Assembly (NCBI GenBank): GCA_016866785.1
Contig: VGLH01000005.1
Span: 1-62,676 of the forward strand
DNA: 62,676 nt
DNA from: Candidatus Poribacteria bacterium
Lineage (GTDB): Bacteria; Poribacteria; WGA-4E; GCA-2687025
Direction: 5' to 3'
Below, one piece after another: positions 48,932 through 57,809 of this stretch (positions are counted from its first letter, which is position 1; every line of letters starts with the position of its first letter). Below the pieces are notes generated by a model. That model did not search any database and was not told where the DNA came from. It saw only the letters and a list, made by a program, of their open reading frames with translations. The position numbers were made by a program, and so were the translations under genes.

Positions 48932-50074
48932 CTACGGCTGGTCGGGCAGCGACATGGCGAGAGCGCTCTTCACCACGGATAGCAGCGATGCCCGGTTCTG
49001 CGGACCCGCGAACTGCCGCGCGATCTTGCCCTGGCGATCGATCAGGAACGTGGTCGGCAGTTGCGCTCCGACGCCATAGCGACCCTCGACCGCCCCATCG
49101 GAGAGCACGACCGGGTATCCGACCTTGTGCGAGCGGACGAACTCCGCGACTGTGGCTTCGTCCTTGCTGGTCGAGATGCCGACGATCTCGAAATCCTCGA
49201 CGGCGAGCTCGTTGCGGAGCTCCGTCAGCGCTGCCGACTCGGCGACGGAACCTGCCGTTGACGGCGACCAGAAGTTGATCAAGATGACGTTCCCGATCAG
49301 GTCCTCCAGGTTCAGTTTGCTGCCGGAGAGCGTCGAGAGGATGAACATGGGAGCCGGGGACCCGATGCCCACCTGACCGCTGGCGGAACGAGCCTCGGCG
49401 GTTCCCGAGGAGGGCTTGCCGGTCGTGGTCGCCGCGTCGCCGGACAGTCCCTGCATGAGGATCGAGCCGATCTCGGCGGTCGTGTCTCTGGCGACTGCCG
49501 GTTCCTCGGCAGCGGGGGCGGCTCCCGATACGGAGGGCCCGATCACCTCGATCTCGGAGATGGACGCGGTCGACCGCGTGTTGCCCGTGATGTAACGACC
49601 TCCGAGGGTGCCGACGCGCGTGTTCCGTTGCCTTGTAGCCGCGTCGTTGATCGTGCGACGGACGCGCAGCCGGACGCCGGAAGCCCGCGTGATCCCCTTC
49701 ATCGGCACTTCGATGATTGGGCCCTTCTGACCATCGTACTTGCCGACGAGCTTCATCCCCTGGGTCGGATCCTCGACGTAGAGATCGAATCCGACGATCT
49801 CATCGGTATGGATGGCGACCTTGGAGATCGTGTAGACGTCCGGCAGCAGAACATACGCCTCAGAAGGCGGCGTGATATCCACGAAGCGGCTGTCGGTCGA
49901 TTCCGGGAAGGACGTCTCGCCAGCGGTCTTTGGGTTGCCGTCGATGAAGGCGGGATGGCTCGCCTGCGTGTTGGGAAGGAGAGCCAGGTTCTCGCCAGGG
50001 ACCGGGGGTCCGATGATACGCGCGCATCCGGTTCCTAGAAGCAGCGCGGCGGCGATGGCGACGGTCGTTCTCAT
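48932..50074 (-). CDS. TlpA-fold lipoprotein lacking the CxxC redox site, with N-terminal discoidin-like domain
   Basis: A 380-residue lipoprotein (lipobox LGTGC, Cys17). Residues about 28-180 look like a discoidin/F5-8C-type beta domain ('NTQASHPAFIDGNP', 'IEVPMKGITRASGVRLRV'). A low-complexity linker leads to a thioredoxin/TlpA fold (about 236-375): 'IGSPAPMFILSTLSGSKLNL', 'ILINFWSPSTAGS', 'EIVGISTSKDEATVAEFV' and the cis-proline 'LPTTFLID'. At the place of the usual WCxxC the sequence has Thr273 and Ser276; apart from the lipid-bearing Cys17 the protein has no cysteine. It therefore cannot act as a thiol oxidoreductase and is probably a binding module. ATG 50074 has GAGG upstream. Confidence 0.85.
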   Translation of the reverse strand: MRTTVAIAAALLLGTGCARIIGPPVPGENLALLPNTQASHPAFIDGNPKTAGETSFPESTDSRFVDITPPSEAYVLLPDVYTISKVAIHTDEIVGFDLYVEDPTQGMKLVGKYDGQKGPIIEVPMKGITRASGVRLRVRRTINDAATRQRNTRVGTLGGRYITGNTRSTASISEIEVIGPSVSGAAPAAEEPAVARDTTAEIGSILMQGLSGDAATTTGKPSSGTAEARSASGQVGIGSPAPMFILSTLSGSKLNLEDLIGNVILINFWSPSTAGSVAESAALTELRNELAVEDFEIVGISTSKDEATVAEFVRSHKVGYPVVLSDGAVEGRYGVGAQLPTTFLIDRQGKIARQFAGPQNRASLLSVVKSALAMSLPDQP

Positions 50075-50102
50075 GGCGATCCTCACATTACCTAGCATCC
50101 GG

Positions 50103-51023
50103 TCAGTTGGCGTCTTCGGTTCGGAAGCGAATCTCGTGGAAGAAGGGATGCGTGTCGGCATTCGTCACGCGGTTCAAGCCCGCGATGATCTGCGCCGTGG
50201 ACAATCGCTTGCCCTGCAGGTGCGGCTTGGTCCGCTGGAAGTCGCGGAACAGCTTGGCAAAGACATCCGCGCCGAAGCGCTTCTGGATCTCGGCGACGAT
50301 GGTGTAGGCGGCTCCATAGGTTTCGGCGCTGCGGAACGGAAGCGGGCTCGCATCTCCGCGCCAGTTCTGCAACACATTATAGCCTTGCTCGTCGAGTCCA
50401 ATGGGAACGAGCGAGTTCGCCGTGGAGTTGTGCCGGACGCCCTCTGCGTGATCGATCTGTACCATGGTCGCGATGCCTTCGTCGAGCCACGCGGGCAGGG
50501 CATAGACGCCCAGGAGGGCGTGCGTCAACTCGTGAGCGAGCGTCGACGGCGTCTCGAACGCCTCCTTCCCAAACGTCATCGTGACCTTCTCCGTGCCTTC
50601 GACGTGCTGTTCGCCGAGCATCTGCCATTGGATTCGCGTGTTGGCGTCGTGCGGGTTGCCCTCGATGTCGATCGCGATGACGACGTGGATCGGACCGGCA
50701 GCCTCGATTCCGAAGATATCGCGCACGAAGTCGTAGCTGTCGTTGAGGACGCCGCTCGCCGCCTTGCCTCTGGTGTGGCGCTCCGATGGCGTTCGGTAGC
50801 CGTCGATGGCGTCGAAGCCCTTGGCGAACTCGAATCGGAACCTCGGATTCAGGAACGTGTAGCCGTCGCCGTCGGCGCCGAGCTCCTCGCCGACGACTTG
50901 GTATGTCGTCGTGCGCATGGCGGCGCGCGAGCTCCGCACCGTGCGCGATAGCCCGGATCCGCCCGATGCGCACCCGGCGACCATCAGTGTTGCGGCAGAC
51001 AACGCGAACGCTCTAAGCCACAT
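50103..51023 (-). CDS. gluzincin-type zinc metallopeptidase lipoprotein
   Basis: A 306-residue lipoprotein (lipobox MVAGC, Cys18) with a peptidase MA-like domain. The zinc and catalytic motif is 'LAHELTHALLG' (HExxH), and the third ligand Glu lies 16 residues further in 'LPAWLDEGIATMVQ', the gluzincin arrangement. 'SAETYGAAYTIVAEIQKRFG' is the conserved helix after the active site. It should be an active periplasmic or surface peptidase of unknown target. ATG 51023 lies inside the last codons of the preceding membrane protein gene (11-base overlap), implying coupled translation. The TlpA-like lipoprotein gene follows after 28 bases. Confidence 0.87.
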   Translation of the reverse strand: MWLRAFALSAATLMVAGCASGGSGLSRTVRSSRAAMRTTTYQVVGEELGADGDGYTFLNPRFRFEFAKGFDAIDGYRTPSERHTRGKAASGVLNDSYDFVRDIFGIEAAGPIHVVIAIDIEGNPHDANTRIQWQMLGEQHVEGTEKVTMTFGKEAFETPSTLAHELTHALLGVYALPAWLDEGIATMVQIDHAEGVRHNSTANSLVPIGLDEQGYNVLQNWRGDASPLPFRSAETYGAAYTIVAEIQKRFGADVFAKLFRDFQRTKPHLQGKRLSTAQIIAGLNRVTNADTHPFFHEIRFRTEDAN

Positions 51024-53415
51024 GGGAGCGTCCCGTGAGGTGGTGCTGGGACTTCCAGCGGATCGCGTAGTGCAGCAGGTTCTCAGCGAGAGGCATGCTC
51101 CACGACAGATCCGCCGCCGACTCCGGTCCGACGCCGAGGACCACGTAAAGCCCGGACCCGTACGGCAGCGCCAGCGCAACGGCGGCGGGGTATTCCTCGT
51201 TCCGCACCTGCGATGTCACGGTCGCCAGCAGCGTGTACCGGTCGCTCCAGTCGTCCCACCAGACGAGCGGCTTGAGCGCTTTGGCGTCGATGGCGTGCGG
51301 ATGCCGAAAGATCGGCTCCCCGGCACGGGTGTCATTCAGGTCCTGTTTCACTGGGTTCTTGCCGAACACCAACGGGTCGGGAACCCAGGAGAGCTTGTTC
51401 CCACGGGCGGCGCGCGTGTTCGGAGCAAGGGCGATGACGATGCCGCCGTTGGCAGCGAACTTGCGGATGCGGTCTTCGTTGGCTCGTGTGAGCCCCGGAC
51501 CCCCGGTCACGCGTGCGCCATAGCCAACCCAAAGAATGTCGAGCTTCTCAAGGCGTTCCAGCCTCTGCTCGCGGAGTCGTCGGAAGAGAAGCCGATGCCC
51601 CAAGATGAACTTGCGTTCGCTCAGTGCGAGGTATTCCTCATCTCTGGGGCGAGTACTGACGACTCCGATGCGGATCGGCATCTGCCGTGGAACCGGGACG
51701 GCTCGCCACTCGCGGCGGTGGCGCACGATCGGGAAGAAGAGGACGCGCGACATCGGCGACACGGCGCGACGTTCCTCTCTGAGCCGCGCGATGAGAGCGA
51801 TCTGCGCCGCCGCCAACCTGCCCTTCATCGGCGGCAACCAACCACGGAACGTGCGTCGAATCGGACGCAGTCTGTCGTCCGTCGTGGCGAACTGGTCCTC
51901 CGTCTGCCACCGCTTCGAGTAGAACGACGTGATTTCCACCGTATCGACGCGCGCCTTGCTCAGGTTCGTGATGTAGCCGCGATAGAGGTGCAGCCCTCGG
52001 ACTCGCGTTCCCTCTTTGTCCTGGAAGTCGAACCGAGCGGCGCTGTGCCAGAGCGCTTCCGTCAGCGTGTCGATGGACACCAACTGCGGATCGAACTTCT
52101 CGGCGCGGTATTGGACGACGTTGTCGCTGTAACGGATGATCACATCCGCCGTGCGAACCGTCTCGAATTCCATTTCGACGGTGTTGTAGTACTCCGCGTG
52201 CATCGGGATGGAGTAGCGCACCTCATCGAGGAGCCCGCCCGCGACGTTGCGTTCCTCCCGCGTGCGGTCGGGATGGAACATGACGGGCCACTCGACGCGG
52301 GAGTACGGCTGGATCACCAGGTTGATGTCGCGCCGTTCCTGGTTCCCGACGACGACGCCGTGGATCTCCTTGCCGTCGCGGTAGGACACATGCCTGAGCG
52401 TCACGGGGTACGCGACTCGGCTCTCGATGGTGTACGTATCGCCCTGGCGCGTGAACCGGAACCCCTTGTCGCTCCCGACCCAGGTTCCCATGTCCTTGTG
52501 AACGTTGATCTTGGACATCTCGTGGAACTTGACGTCCAAGAGGTGGTAGAAGCCGTCCAGCGTGTAGTCGGCGAGGATGCACTCGTAGTCGACGCCGCCG
52601 ACCTTGGCGATGACGCGCGTTCCGATGAGCCGGTCGATCAGCAGCCGGTAGGAAGCTCCTGTTGCCATGCTCGCGCCGGCGAACTCCTCCGCTTGGGCTT
52701 CCGCAAGCTGCGTGATCTCAGCCCCGCCGACGAACCCGCCGAACCGTTTGCGTAGGCGCTGCCCAATGGCGCGGTCGTAGATCTGCTTAAGCGTCGTGTT
52801 GAACTGCCGACCCAGTGATTGGAGGCGACGCAGTATTTTTGCCAGAAACGTCGGGTGGTACAGCCGTTCCGCGTAGGCTTGCCGCTCGCCAGACTCCTTT
52901 GCCGTCATCTCGTCGTGGTAACGGAGCATGGCGTAGAGCTTCTGGAACTCCGTCTCCGGGAAGAGCCTGCCGGCGTCTTTCCCTTCCACGTCCGTCTTCT
53001 CCGACGCGATCTCGACATCCTTGAGGATCAGCCGGAGAATCCCCGTGTACCGGCTTCCCTCGTGCAGAAGGACGACATACTTGCCGCGCGTCCGGCGAAG
53101 GATGCGGTCCCGCTTGAGCGCGTTGACGATTGTCGTCAGCGCCGTGATGACGACCGTGATGGCGATGAAGATCCAGAGCGGATTGGTCGGCTTGCCCTCT
53201 TCCTCGACCTTCAGGACGTCGAGGAGCTTCCGGGGCGACGGTGGCGTGGTGGGCGTGTCGGGAGGGCTCTGCGCCAGCGTCGGCAGAACAACGAGAACGC
53301 ACAGAGCCACCACGCACAGGGCGGCGGTCGTCCACCAACGCCATCGGCGGGAGGAACGACTCCGGGTCGCGTGATCGGCTTCGGGCTCGCGGTTCATGGG
53401 ACGTCTACCAGGCAT
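51013..53415 (-). CDS. two-helix membrane protein with C-terminal amidotransferase-like (DUF4159-like) domain
   Basis: About 800 residues. Two N-terminal hydrophobic segments ('TAALCVVALCVLVVLPTLA' and 'PLWIFIAITVVITALTTIVN') bracket a short proline-rich linker, so the first may be a signal and the second an anchor. A small beta domain follows ('GKYVVLLHEGSRYTGILRLI'), then a long middle part without known motifs, and from about residue 640 a Rossmann-like domain ('LDILWVGYGARVTG', 'IRKFAANGGIVIALAPN', 'ALPYGSGLYVVLGVG') homologous to the C-terminal half of the crystallin protein at 57810. ATG 53415 overlaps the zinc-ribbon gene (11 bases) and has GGAGG upstream; ATG 53397 is an alternative. 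Confidence 0.7.
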   Translation of the reverse strand: MPGRRPMNREPEADHATRSRSSRRWRWWTTAALCVVALCVLVVLPTLAQSPPDTPTTPPSPRKLLDVLKVEEEGKPTNPLWIFIAITVVITALTTIVNALKRDRILRRTRGKYVVLLHEGSRYTGILRLILKDVEIASEKTDVEGKDAGRLFPETEFQKLYAMLRYHDEMTAKESGERQAYAERLYHPTFLAKILRRLQSLGRQFNTTLKQIYDRAIGQRLRKRFGGFVGGAEITQLAEAQAEEFAGASMATGASYRLLIDRLIGTRVIAKVGGVDYECILADYTLDGFYHLLDVKFHEMSKINVHKDMGTWVGSDKGFRFTRQGDTYTIESRVAYPVTLRHVSYRDGKEIHGVVVGNQERRDINLVIQPYSRVEWPVMFHPDRTREERNVAGGLLDEVRYSIPMHAEYYNTVEMEFETVRTADVIIRYSDNVVQYRAEKFDPQLVSIDTLTEALWHSAARFDFQDKEGTRVRGLHLYRGYITNLSKARVDTVEITSFYSKRWQTEDQFATTDDRLRPIRRTFRGWLPPMKGRLAAAQIALIARLREERRAVSPMSRVLFFPIVRHRREWRAVPVPRQMPIRIGVVSTRPRDEEYLALSERKFILGHRLLFRRLREQRLERLEKLDILWVGYGARVTGGPGLTRANEDRIRKFAANGGIVIALAPNTRAARGNKLSWVPDPLVFGKNPVKQDLNDTRAGEPIFRHPHAIDAKALKPLVWWDDWSDRYTLLATVTSQVRNEEYPAAVALALPYGSGLYVVLGVGPESAADLSWSMPLAENLLHYAIRWKSQHHLTGRSHVA

Positions 53416-54130
53416 CGTCGAACTCGCCTCCGCATTTGCGGCAGACGAGGTAGAACTGGATCTCGGGTCGCAAGGCATACTGCTTGAGGAGCTCCGCCGC
53501 CTTTGGGGGCAGATCGTCGCCGCACTTGGCGCACTTGTAGAGCGATCCCGACGGCGGCGGAACGCGCCTCATGTCGTCGAGCATCGACGCCCAATGCTCG
53601 TACTCCCATGGGATGGAGTGCCCCACCTCGCGGGAGATGGTCTCTGCCCACTTGATGAGCTGCTGGCACTCCGGCAGCGTCTTCTCCGCGAGAGGCGGCT
53701 GATACTGGTTCACCTCGTTCGTGAGCTGTGCATCGGTCATCCCGCTATCGACGAAGCAGTCTCGGATGCCCACCTTCCACAGGTCTAGCGAGAGAAACAT
53801 CGCCCGCAGCGAGCCGTCCGGGTTCTTTCGGGAGACCACAGCGACAGCGACGCCGCTCTGCGGCAGGTAGCTCGCGAAGCACTTGTGCAGCGGCAGATGC
53901 GGCGGTTGTCGTATCCCCGACGTGACGATCCTCGGCGCGAAGTACGGACATCGTGCATCGCAGCCCTGAACCTTGCCGCGACTCTCGCGACAAGTCATCG
54001 GGGCGATGATGCCGCCGTATGCGGGACACATGCGCTTGCCGTTCGGCAAGCCCGTGACCTTGTCGCGACTGCGGTAGGGCCGCCTTGTCCTAGGGCGTTG
54101 GTCGAGAGGGCGGGGCCATTTGTCGTACAT
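53405..54130 (-). CDS. cysteine-rich zinc-ribbon protein, unknown
   Basis: A 241-residue soluble protein with two metal-binding-type cysteine groups. The N-terminal one spans about residues 35-63 (CPAYGG, TCRES, GCDARCPYF), and the C-terminal one is a classic zinc ribbon ('YKCAKCGDD' and 'LVCRKCGGEF', about 199-237). Between them is a helical region ('DAQLTNEVNQYQPPLAEKTL'). The basic N-terminus is rich in Arg and Pro. No catalytic motif is evident; zinc ribbons usually mediate protein or nucleic-acid contacts. It lies 12 bases after the giant SPFH gene and its stop overlaps the next gene, so it is firmly part of the operon. Confidence 0.75.
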   Translation of the reverse strand: MYDKWPRPLDQRPRTRRPYRSRDKVTGLPNGKRMCPAYGGIIAPMTCRESRGKVQGCDARCPYFAPRIVTSGIRQPPHLPLHKCFASYLPQSGVAVAVVSRKNPDGSLRAMFLSLDLWKVGIRDCFVDSGMTDAQLTNEVNQYQPPLAEKTLPECQQLIKWAETISREVGHSIPWEYEHWASMLDDMRRVPPPSGSLYKCAKCGDDLPPKAAELLKQYALRPEIQFYLVCRKCGGEFDDAW

Positions 54131-54142
54131 CGATCCGGCGCG

Positions 54143-57100
54143 CTAGGTCTGGGGGTTCGACTTGCCTACGAGCGACGACAAGTACTGCGCGATCTTGTCG
54201 GTGACCGTCTGGGCGTCCACGTCGGCGAAGTTGAAGAGCTCCTTCAGCACTGGAGTAATAACGCCCGTATCGAGGATGGCGTTGGCGACTCGACCCATGT
54301 TGCTCCGGTCGGTCGGGCCCTGTCCGCCGGTTCCGCCCATGTCGAGAACCTTGATGCTCTGGATCCGTTCGACCGGCTTCATCAACTGCTCCGCCAAGCG
54401 CGGCGACTGGCTGATGAGCTCCATGACAGCCTCTTGGACGAGGACGCGCTGTTCAGCGGAGTTCCGAGCCTGCAAGTGCGCCATCTCTCCTTCTGCCTTG
54501 GCGCGAGCCTCGGCGAGGATGGCGTCGGCGATGCGCTCGATAGGCTGAGCCTGTCCTTCGGCGTTGATGACAGCCACTTCGCGCTGCCACTCGGCTTCGC
54601 GCGTCCGCTGAACCGCCGTAACGTTGACCTGGGCTTCCATCTTCTGCGCGGCGGCTTCCAATCGGTCGCGCTCTGCAAGTTCCGTCACACGCTGCTTGCC
54701 CTGAACCGCGATCTTCCGATCCTCGTCGGTCAGCGTGACGACGAGTTCCTGCCCGATTCGTGCCTGCTCGACGACCAACGTCCGTTGGATGTCCGCCTGC
54801 TGCACCTGCCGCGTCTGGTCGATCTGAGCCGTCTCCACGATCAGGTTCTTGTCGATCTCGCGCGTCTGGACGAGACGTTCCTGGTCGATGCGAGCCGTCT
54901 CGGTGGCGAGGGTTCGCTCGACATCGCGGACCTGAACGCCCTCTTGCTGGGCGATCTGAGCGATCTGGATTCCCAACTCCCGTTCGATGTCCCGTTCCTT
55001 GACCGCCTGCTCCTGGCTGATCCGAGCCGTCTCGACGCGTAACGTCCGCTCGATCTCGGCTTCCTGCACCTGTCGCGTCTGATCGATCTGCGCCGTTTCG
55101 ACGATCAGGTTCTTGTCGATCTCGCGCGTCTGGACGAGGCGCTCCTGGTCGATGCGAGCCGTCTCTGTCGCCAACGTGCGCTCGACATCGCGCACCTGAA
55201 CGCCCTCTTGCTGGGCGATCTGAGCGATCTGGATGCCCAACTCCCGTTCGATATCCCGTTCCTTGACCGCCTGCTCCTGGGAGATGCGCGCCGTCTCGAC
55301 GCGTAAGGTCCGCTCGATCTCGGCTTCCTGCACCTGCCGCGTCTGGTCGATCTGCGCCGTCTCGACGATCAGGTTCTTGTCGATCTCGCGCGTCTGGACG
55401 AGGCGTTCTTGGTCGATGCGAGCGGTCTCCGTCGCCAGCGTCCGCTCGACATCGCGCACCTGGACACCTTCCTGCTGGGCGATCTGAGCGATCTGGATGC
55501 CCAACTCACGCTCGATATCCCGTTCCTTGACCGCCTGCTCCTGGCTGATCCGAGCCGTCTCGACGCGTAAGGTCCGCTCGATCTCGGCTTCCTGCACCTG
55601 CCGGGTCTGGTCGATCTGAGCCGTCTCCACGATCAGGTTCTTGTCGATCTCGCGCGTCTGGACGAGACGTTCCTGGTCGATGCGAGCCGTCTCGGTGGCG
55701 AGGGTTCGCTCGACGTCTCGGACCTGGACGCCTTCCTGCTGGGCGATCTGAGCGATCTGGATTCCCAACTCACGCTCGATGTCCCGTTCCTTGACCGCCT
55801 GCTCCTGGGAGATGCGCGCCGTCTCGACGCGTAAGGTCCGCTCGATCTCGGCTTCCTGGACTTGCCGCGTCTGGTCGATCTGAGCCGTCTCGACGATCAG
55901 GTTCTTGTCGATCTCGCGCGTCTGGACGAGGCGTTCTTGGTCGATGCGAGTGGTCTCCGTCGCCAGCGTCCGCTCGACATCGCGCACCTGGACGCCCTCC
56001 TGCTGGGCGATCTGAGCGATCTGGATGCCCAACTCCCGTTCGATATCCCGTTCCTTGACCGTCTGCTCCTGCGAGATGCGCGCCGTCTCGACGCGTAAGG
56101 TCCGCTCGATCTCGGCTTCCTGGACTTGCCGCGTCTGGTCGATCTGCGCCGTCTCGACGATCAGGTTCTTGTCGATCTCGCGCGTCTGGACGAGCCGTTC
56201 CTGGTCGATGCGAGCCGTCTCGGTGGCTAGGGTTCGCTCGACATCGCGCACCTGGACGCCCTCCTGCTGGGCGATCTGAGCGATCTGGATGCCCAACTCG
56301 CGCTCGATGTCCCGTTCCTTGACCGCCTGCTCCTGGCTGATCCGAGCCGTCTCGACGCGTAAGGTCCGCTCGATCTCGGCTTCCTGCACCTGCCGGGTCT
56401 GGTCGATCTGCGCCGTCTCGACGATCAGGTTCTTGTCGATCTCGCGCGTCTGGACGAGCCGTTCCTGGTCGATGCGAGCCGTCTCGGTGGCTAGGGTTCG
56501 CTCGACATCGCGCACCTGGACAGCCTCTTGCTGGATGATGCGAGCGGTCTCGACGCCCAAATCGCGCTCGATCTCGCGTTCCTGAACGACCTGCTCCTGA
56601 CGCACGCGCGCCGTCTCGATCCGCAGCATCCGCTCGATCTCGGCTTCTTGGATACGCCGCGACTGATCGACCTGCGCGAGTTCGACGTTCAGGTTCTTCT
56701 CGATCTCGCGTTCCTGGACGACCTGCTCCTGGCGGATCCGTGCCGATTCGACGCCCAGCAGCTTCTCAATCTCCCGCTCCTGAACGCCCTGTTCTTGGGA
56801 AATCTTCGCTCGCTCGATCTGCAGCTTAGTGGCGAACTCCACTTCCTGAATCCGCTGATCCTGCTCGTATTGGAAGGTCAGCGTGTCCGCTTCGCGCTCG
56901 GCGGCGTACGTCGCGATGTTCTTCGACTGGTCGGCTTCCGCCCACGCCAGGTCTTGGTTCAGCTTGAGCTTCTGGGTCTTAGTATCGACCGTGATCTTCG
57001 TGATGGCGACGTCCGTGTCGAGCTTGATCTGCTCGGTCTTCCGGCGCATCTCCTGCGTGATCTCGGTGATCTTCCGAATACCTTTGGCGTCGAACTGGTT

Positions 57101-57769
57101 ATCGGCGTTCATCGTCGTCAGAGGGGACTGATCGACGCGGATCAGCGACACGGTCTCGAGCGTCAAGCCGTTCTCTTCGAGGTCTGCGCGAACCGACTGC
57201 TGCACCGATTCCGCGAACTCCGCGCGCTTCTGGAGCAGGTCCTGCAACTCCTTCTCCGCAGCGACGATACGGAGAGCGCCTTCGAGCTTGGATTCCAGAA
57301 GCTCGGTGAGCTCCTCGGCGGTCATCGTTCGTTCGCCGAGGCTCTGGGCAGCTCGGAGGACGCGATCCTGGACGGGCTCGACGCGGACGAAGAACGCCGC
57401 TTCGATGTCGGCTCGCAGGAAGTCGTTTGTGATGAGGGCGTCAGCGCCTTCACGAATGATGTCGAGGCGCACCGTGTCGAGGAAGATCTCGCGGACCTCG
57501 TGGATGATCGTATTGATCCACAATCCGCCGCTGATCGTAATCTTTGCCTGCCGGCCGCCGGTGCGGACCAGCGCCTGATCGGCTCGCGGCTTGCGATAAC
57601 GGTAGACGGCGGCGACGAAGCCGGTCACGGGCAGGAGTACGATGATCGCAGCGCGGAGCAGCCAGCTCAGCGTCTCATTGAGCAGTGCCTCGCTGGGGAT
57701 CTGCGCGCCGAGCAGGATGGACAGCGCGGCGGTGATCAATACCACGGCGATGGCGACTAGAAGCCGCAT
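54143..57769 (-). CDS. giant SPFH/flotillin-like membrane protein with nested 22/88-residue coiled-coil repeats
   Basis: A 1,208-residue protein. Two membrane segments (about 3-22 and 36-57) are followed by an SPFH/band 7 domain (about 65-260; 'QAKITISGGLWINTIIHEVR', 'LRADIEAAFFVRVEPVQDRV', 'ENGLTLETVSLIRVDQSPL'). From about residue 265 to 1000 the protein is a continuous charged helix. Residues about 418-946 are six copies of an 88-residue unit, each made of four 22-residue motifs of the form (E/T)REI-x3-L-x-VETA-x-I-x-Q-x3-VQ. The C-terminal region (about 1000-1208) resembles flotillins. Flotillins scaffold membrane microdomains; this one is over twice the usual length. ATG 57769 has GGAGA seven bases upstream. 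Confidence 0.88.
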   Translation of the reverse strand: MRLLVAIAVVLITAALSILLGAQIPSEALLNETLSWLLRAAIIVLLPVTGFVAAVYRYRKPRADQALVRTGGRQAKITISGGLWINTIIHEVREIFLDTVRLDIIREGADALITNDFLRADIEAAFFVRVEPVQDRVLRAAQSLGERTMTAEELTELLESKLEGALRIVAAEKELQDLLQKRAEFAESVQQSVRADLEENGLTLETVSLIRVDQSPLTTMNADNQFDAKGIRKITEITQEMRRKTEQIKLDTDVAITKITVDTKTQKLKLNQDLAWAEADQSKNIATYAAEREADTLTFQYEQDQRIQEVEFATKLQIERAKISQEQGVQEREIEKLLGVESARIRQEQVVQEREIEKNLNVELAQVDQSRRIQEAEIERMLRIETARVRQEQVVQEREIERDLGVETARIIQQEAVQVRDVERTLATETARIDQERLVQTREIDKNLIVETAQIDQTRQVQEAEIERTLRVETARISQEQAVKERDIERELGIQIAQIAQQEGVQVRDVERTLATETARIDQERLVQTREIDKNLIVETAQIDQTRQVQEAEIERTLRVETARISQEQTVKERDIERELGIQIAQIAQQEGVQVRDVERTLATETTRIDQERLVQTREIDKNLIVETAQIDQTRQVQEAEIERTLRVETARISQEQAVKERDIERELGIQIAQIAQQEGVQVRDVERTLATETARIDQERLVQTREIDKNLIVETAQIDQTRQVQEAEIERTLRVETARISQEQAVKERDIERELGIQIAQIAQQEGVQVRDVERTLATETARIDQERLVQTREIDKNLIVETAQIDQTRQVQEAEIERTLRVETARISQEQAVKERDIERELGIQIAQIAQQEGVQVRDVERTLATETARIDQERLVQTREIDKNLIVETAQIDQTRQVQEAEIERTLRVETARISQEQAVKERDIERELGIQIAQIAQQEGVQVRDVERTLATETARIDQERLVQTREIDKNLIVETAQIDQTRQVQQADIQRTLVVEQARIGQELVVTLTDEDRKIAVQGKQRVTELAERDRLEAAAQKMEAQVNVTAVQRTREAEWQREVAVINAEGQAQPIERIADAILAEARAKAEGEMAHLQARNSAEQRVLVQEAVMELISQSPRLAEQLMKPVERIQSIKVLDMGGTGGQGPTDRSNMGRVANAILDTGVITPVLKELFNFADVDAQTVTDKIAQYLSSLVGKSNPQT
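54931..56514 (-). repeat. six tandem 264-bp units (each four 66-bp subunits) within the SPFH gene
   Basis: The junction sequence beginning CCTG(A/G)AC recurs at 54931, 55195, 55459, 55723, 55987, 56251 and 56515, each exactly 264 bases apart. Units are nearly identical; most differences are silent (for example CTGAAC versus CTGGAC in the GVQ codons), and only two amino-acid changes are seen across the six units. Diverged 66-base subunits continue on both sides, roughly 54760-54930 and 56515-56840. Confidence 0.95.
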
Positions 57770-57809
57770 CCAGAGTCTCCTGCAGTGCGACCGCTCTGCG
57801 CTCGGACCG

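Noticed and set aside
54931-56514. CRISPR array or satellite DNA
   Set aside because: The 264-bp period has no spacers, stays in frame and encodes a regular helical repeat.
55862-56585. Several plus-strand frames with repeated Ser/Arg-rich sequence over the SPFH repeats
   Set aside because: They repeat only because the gene on the other strand repeats; no ribosome sites or independent features.
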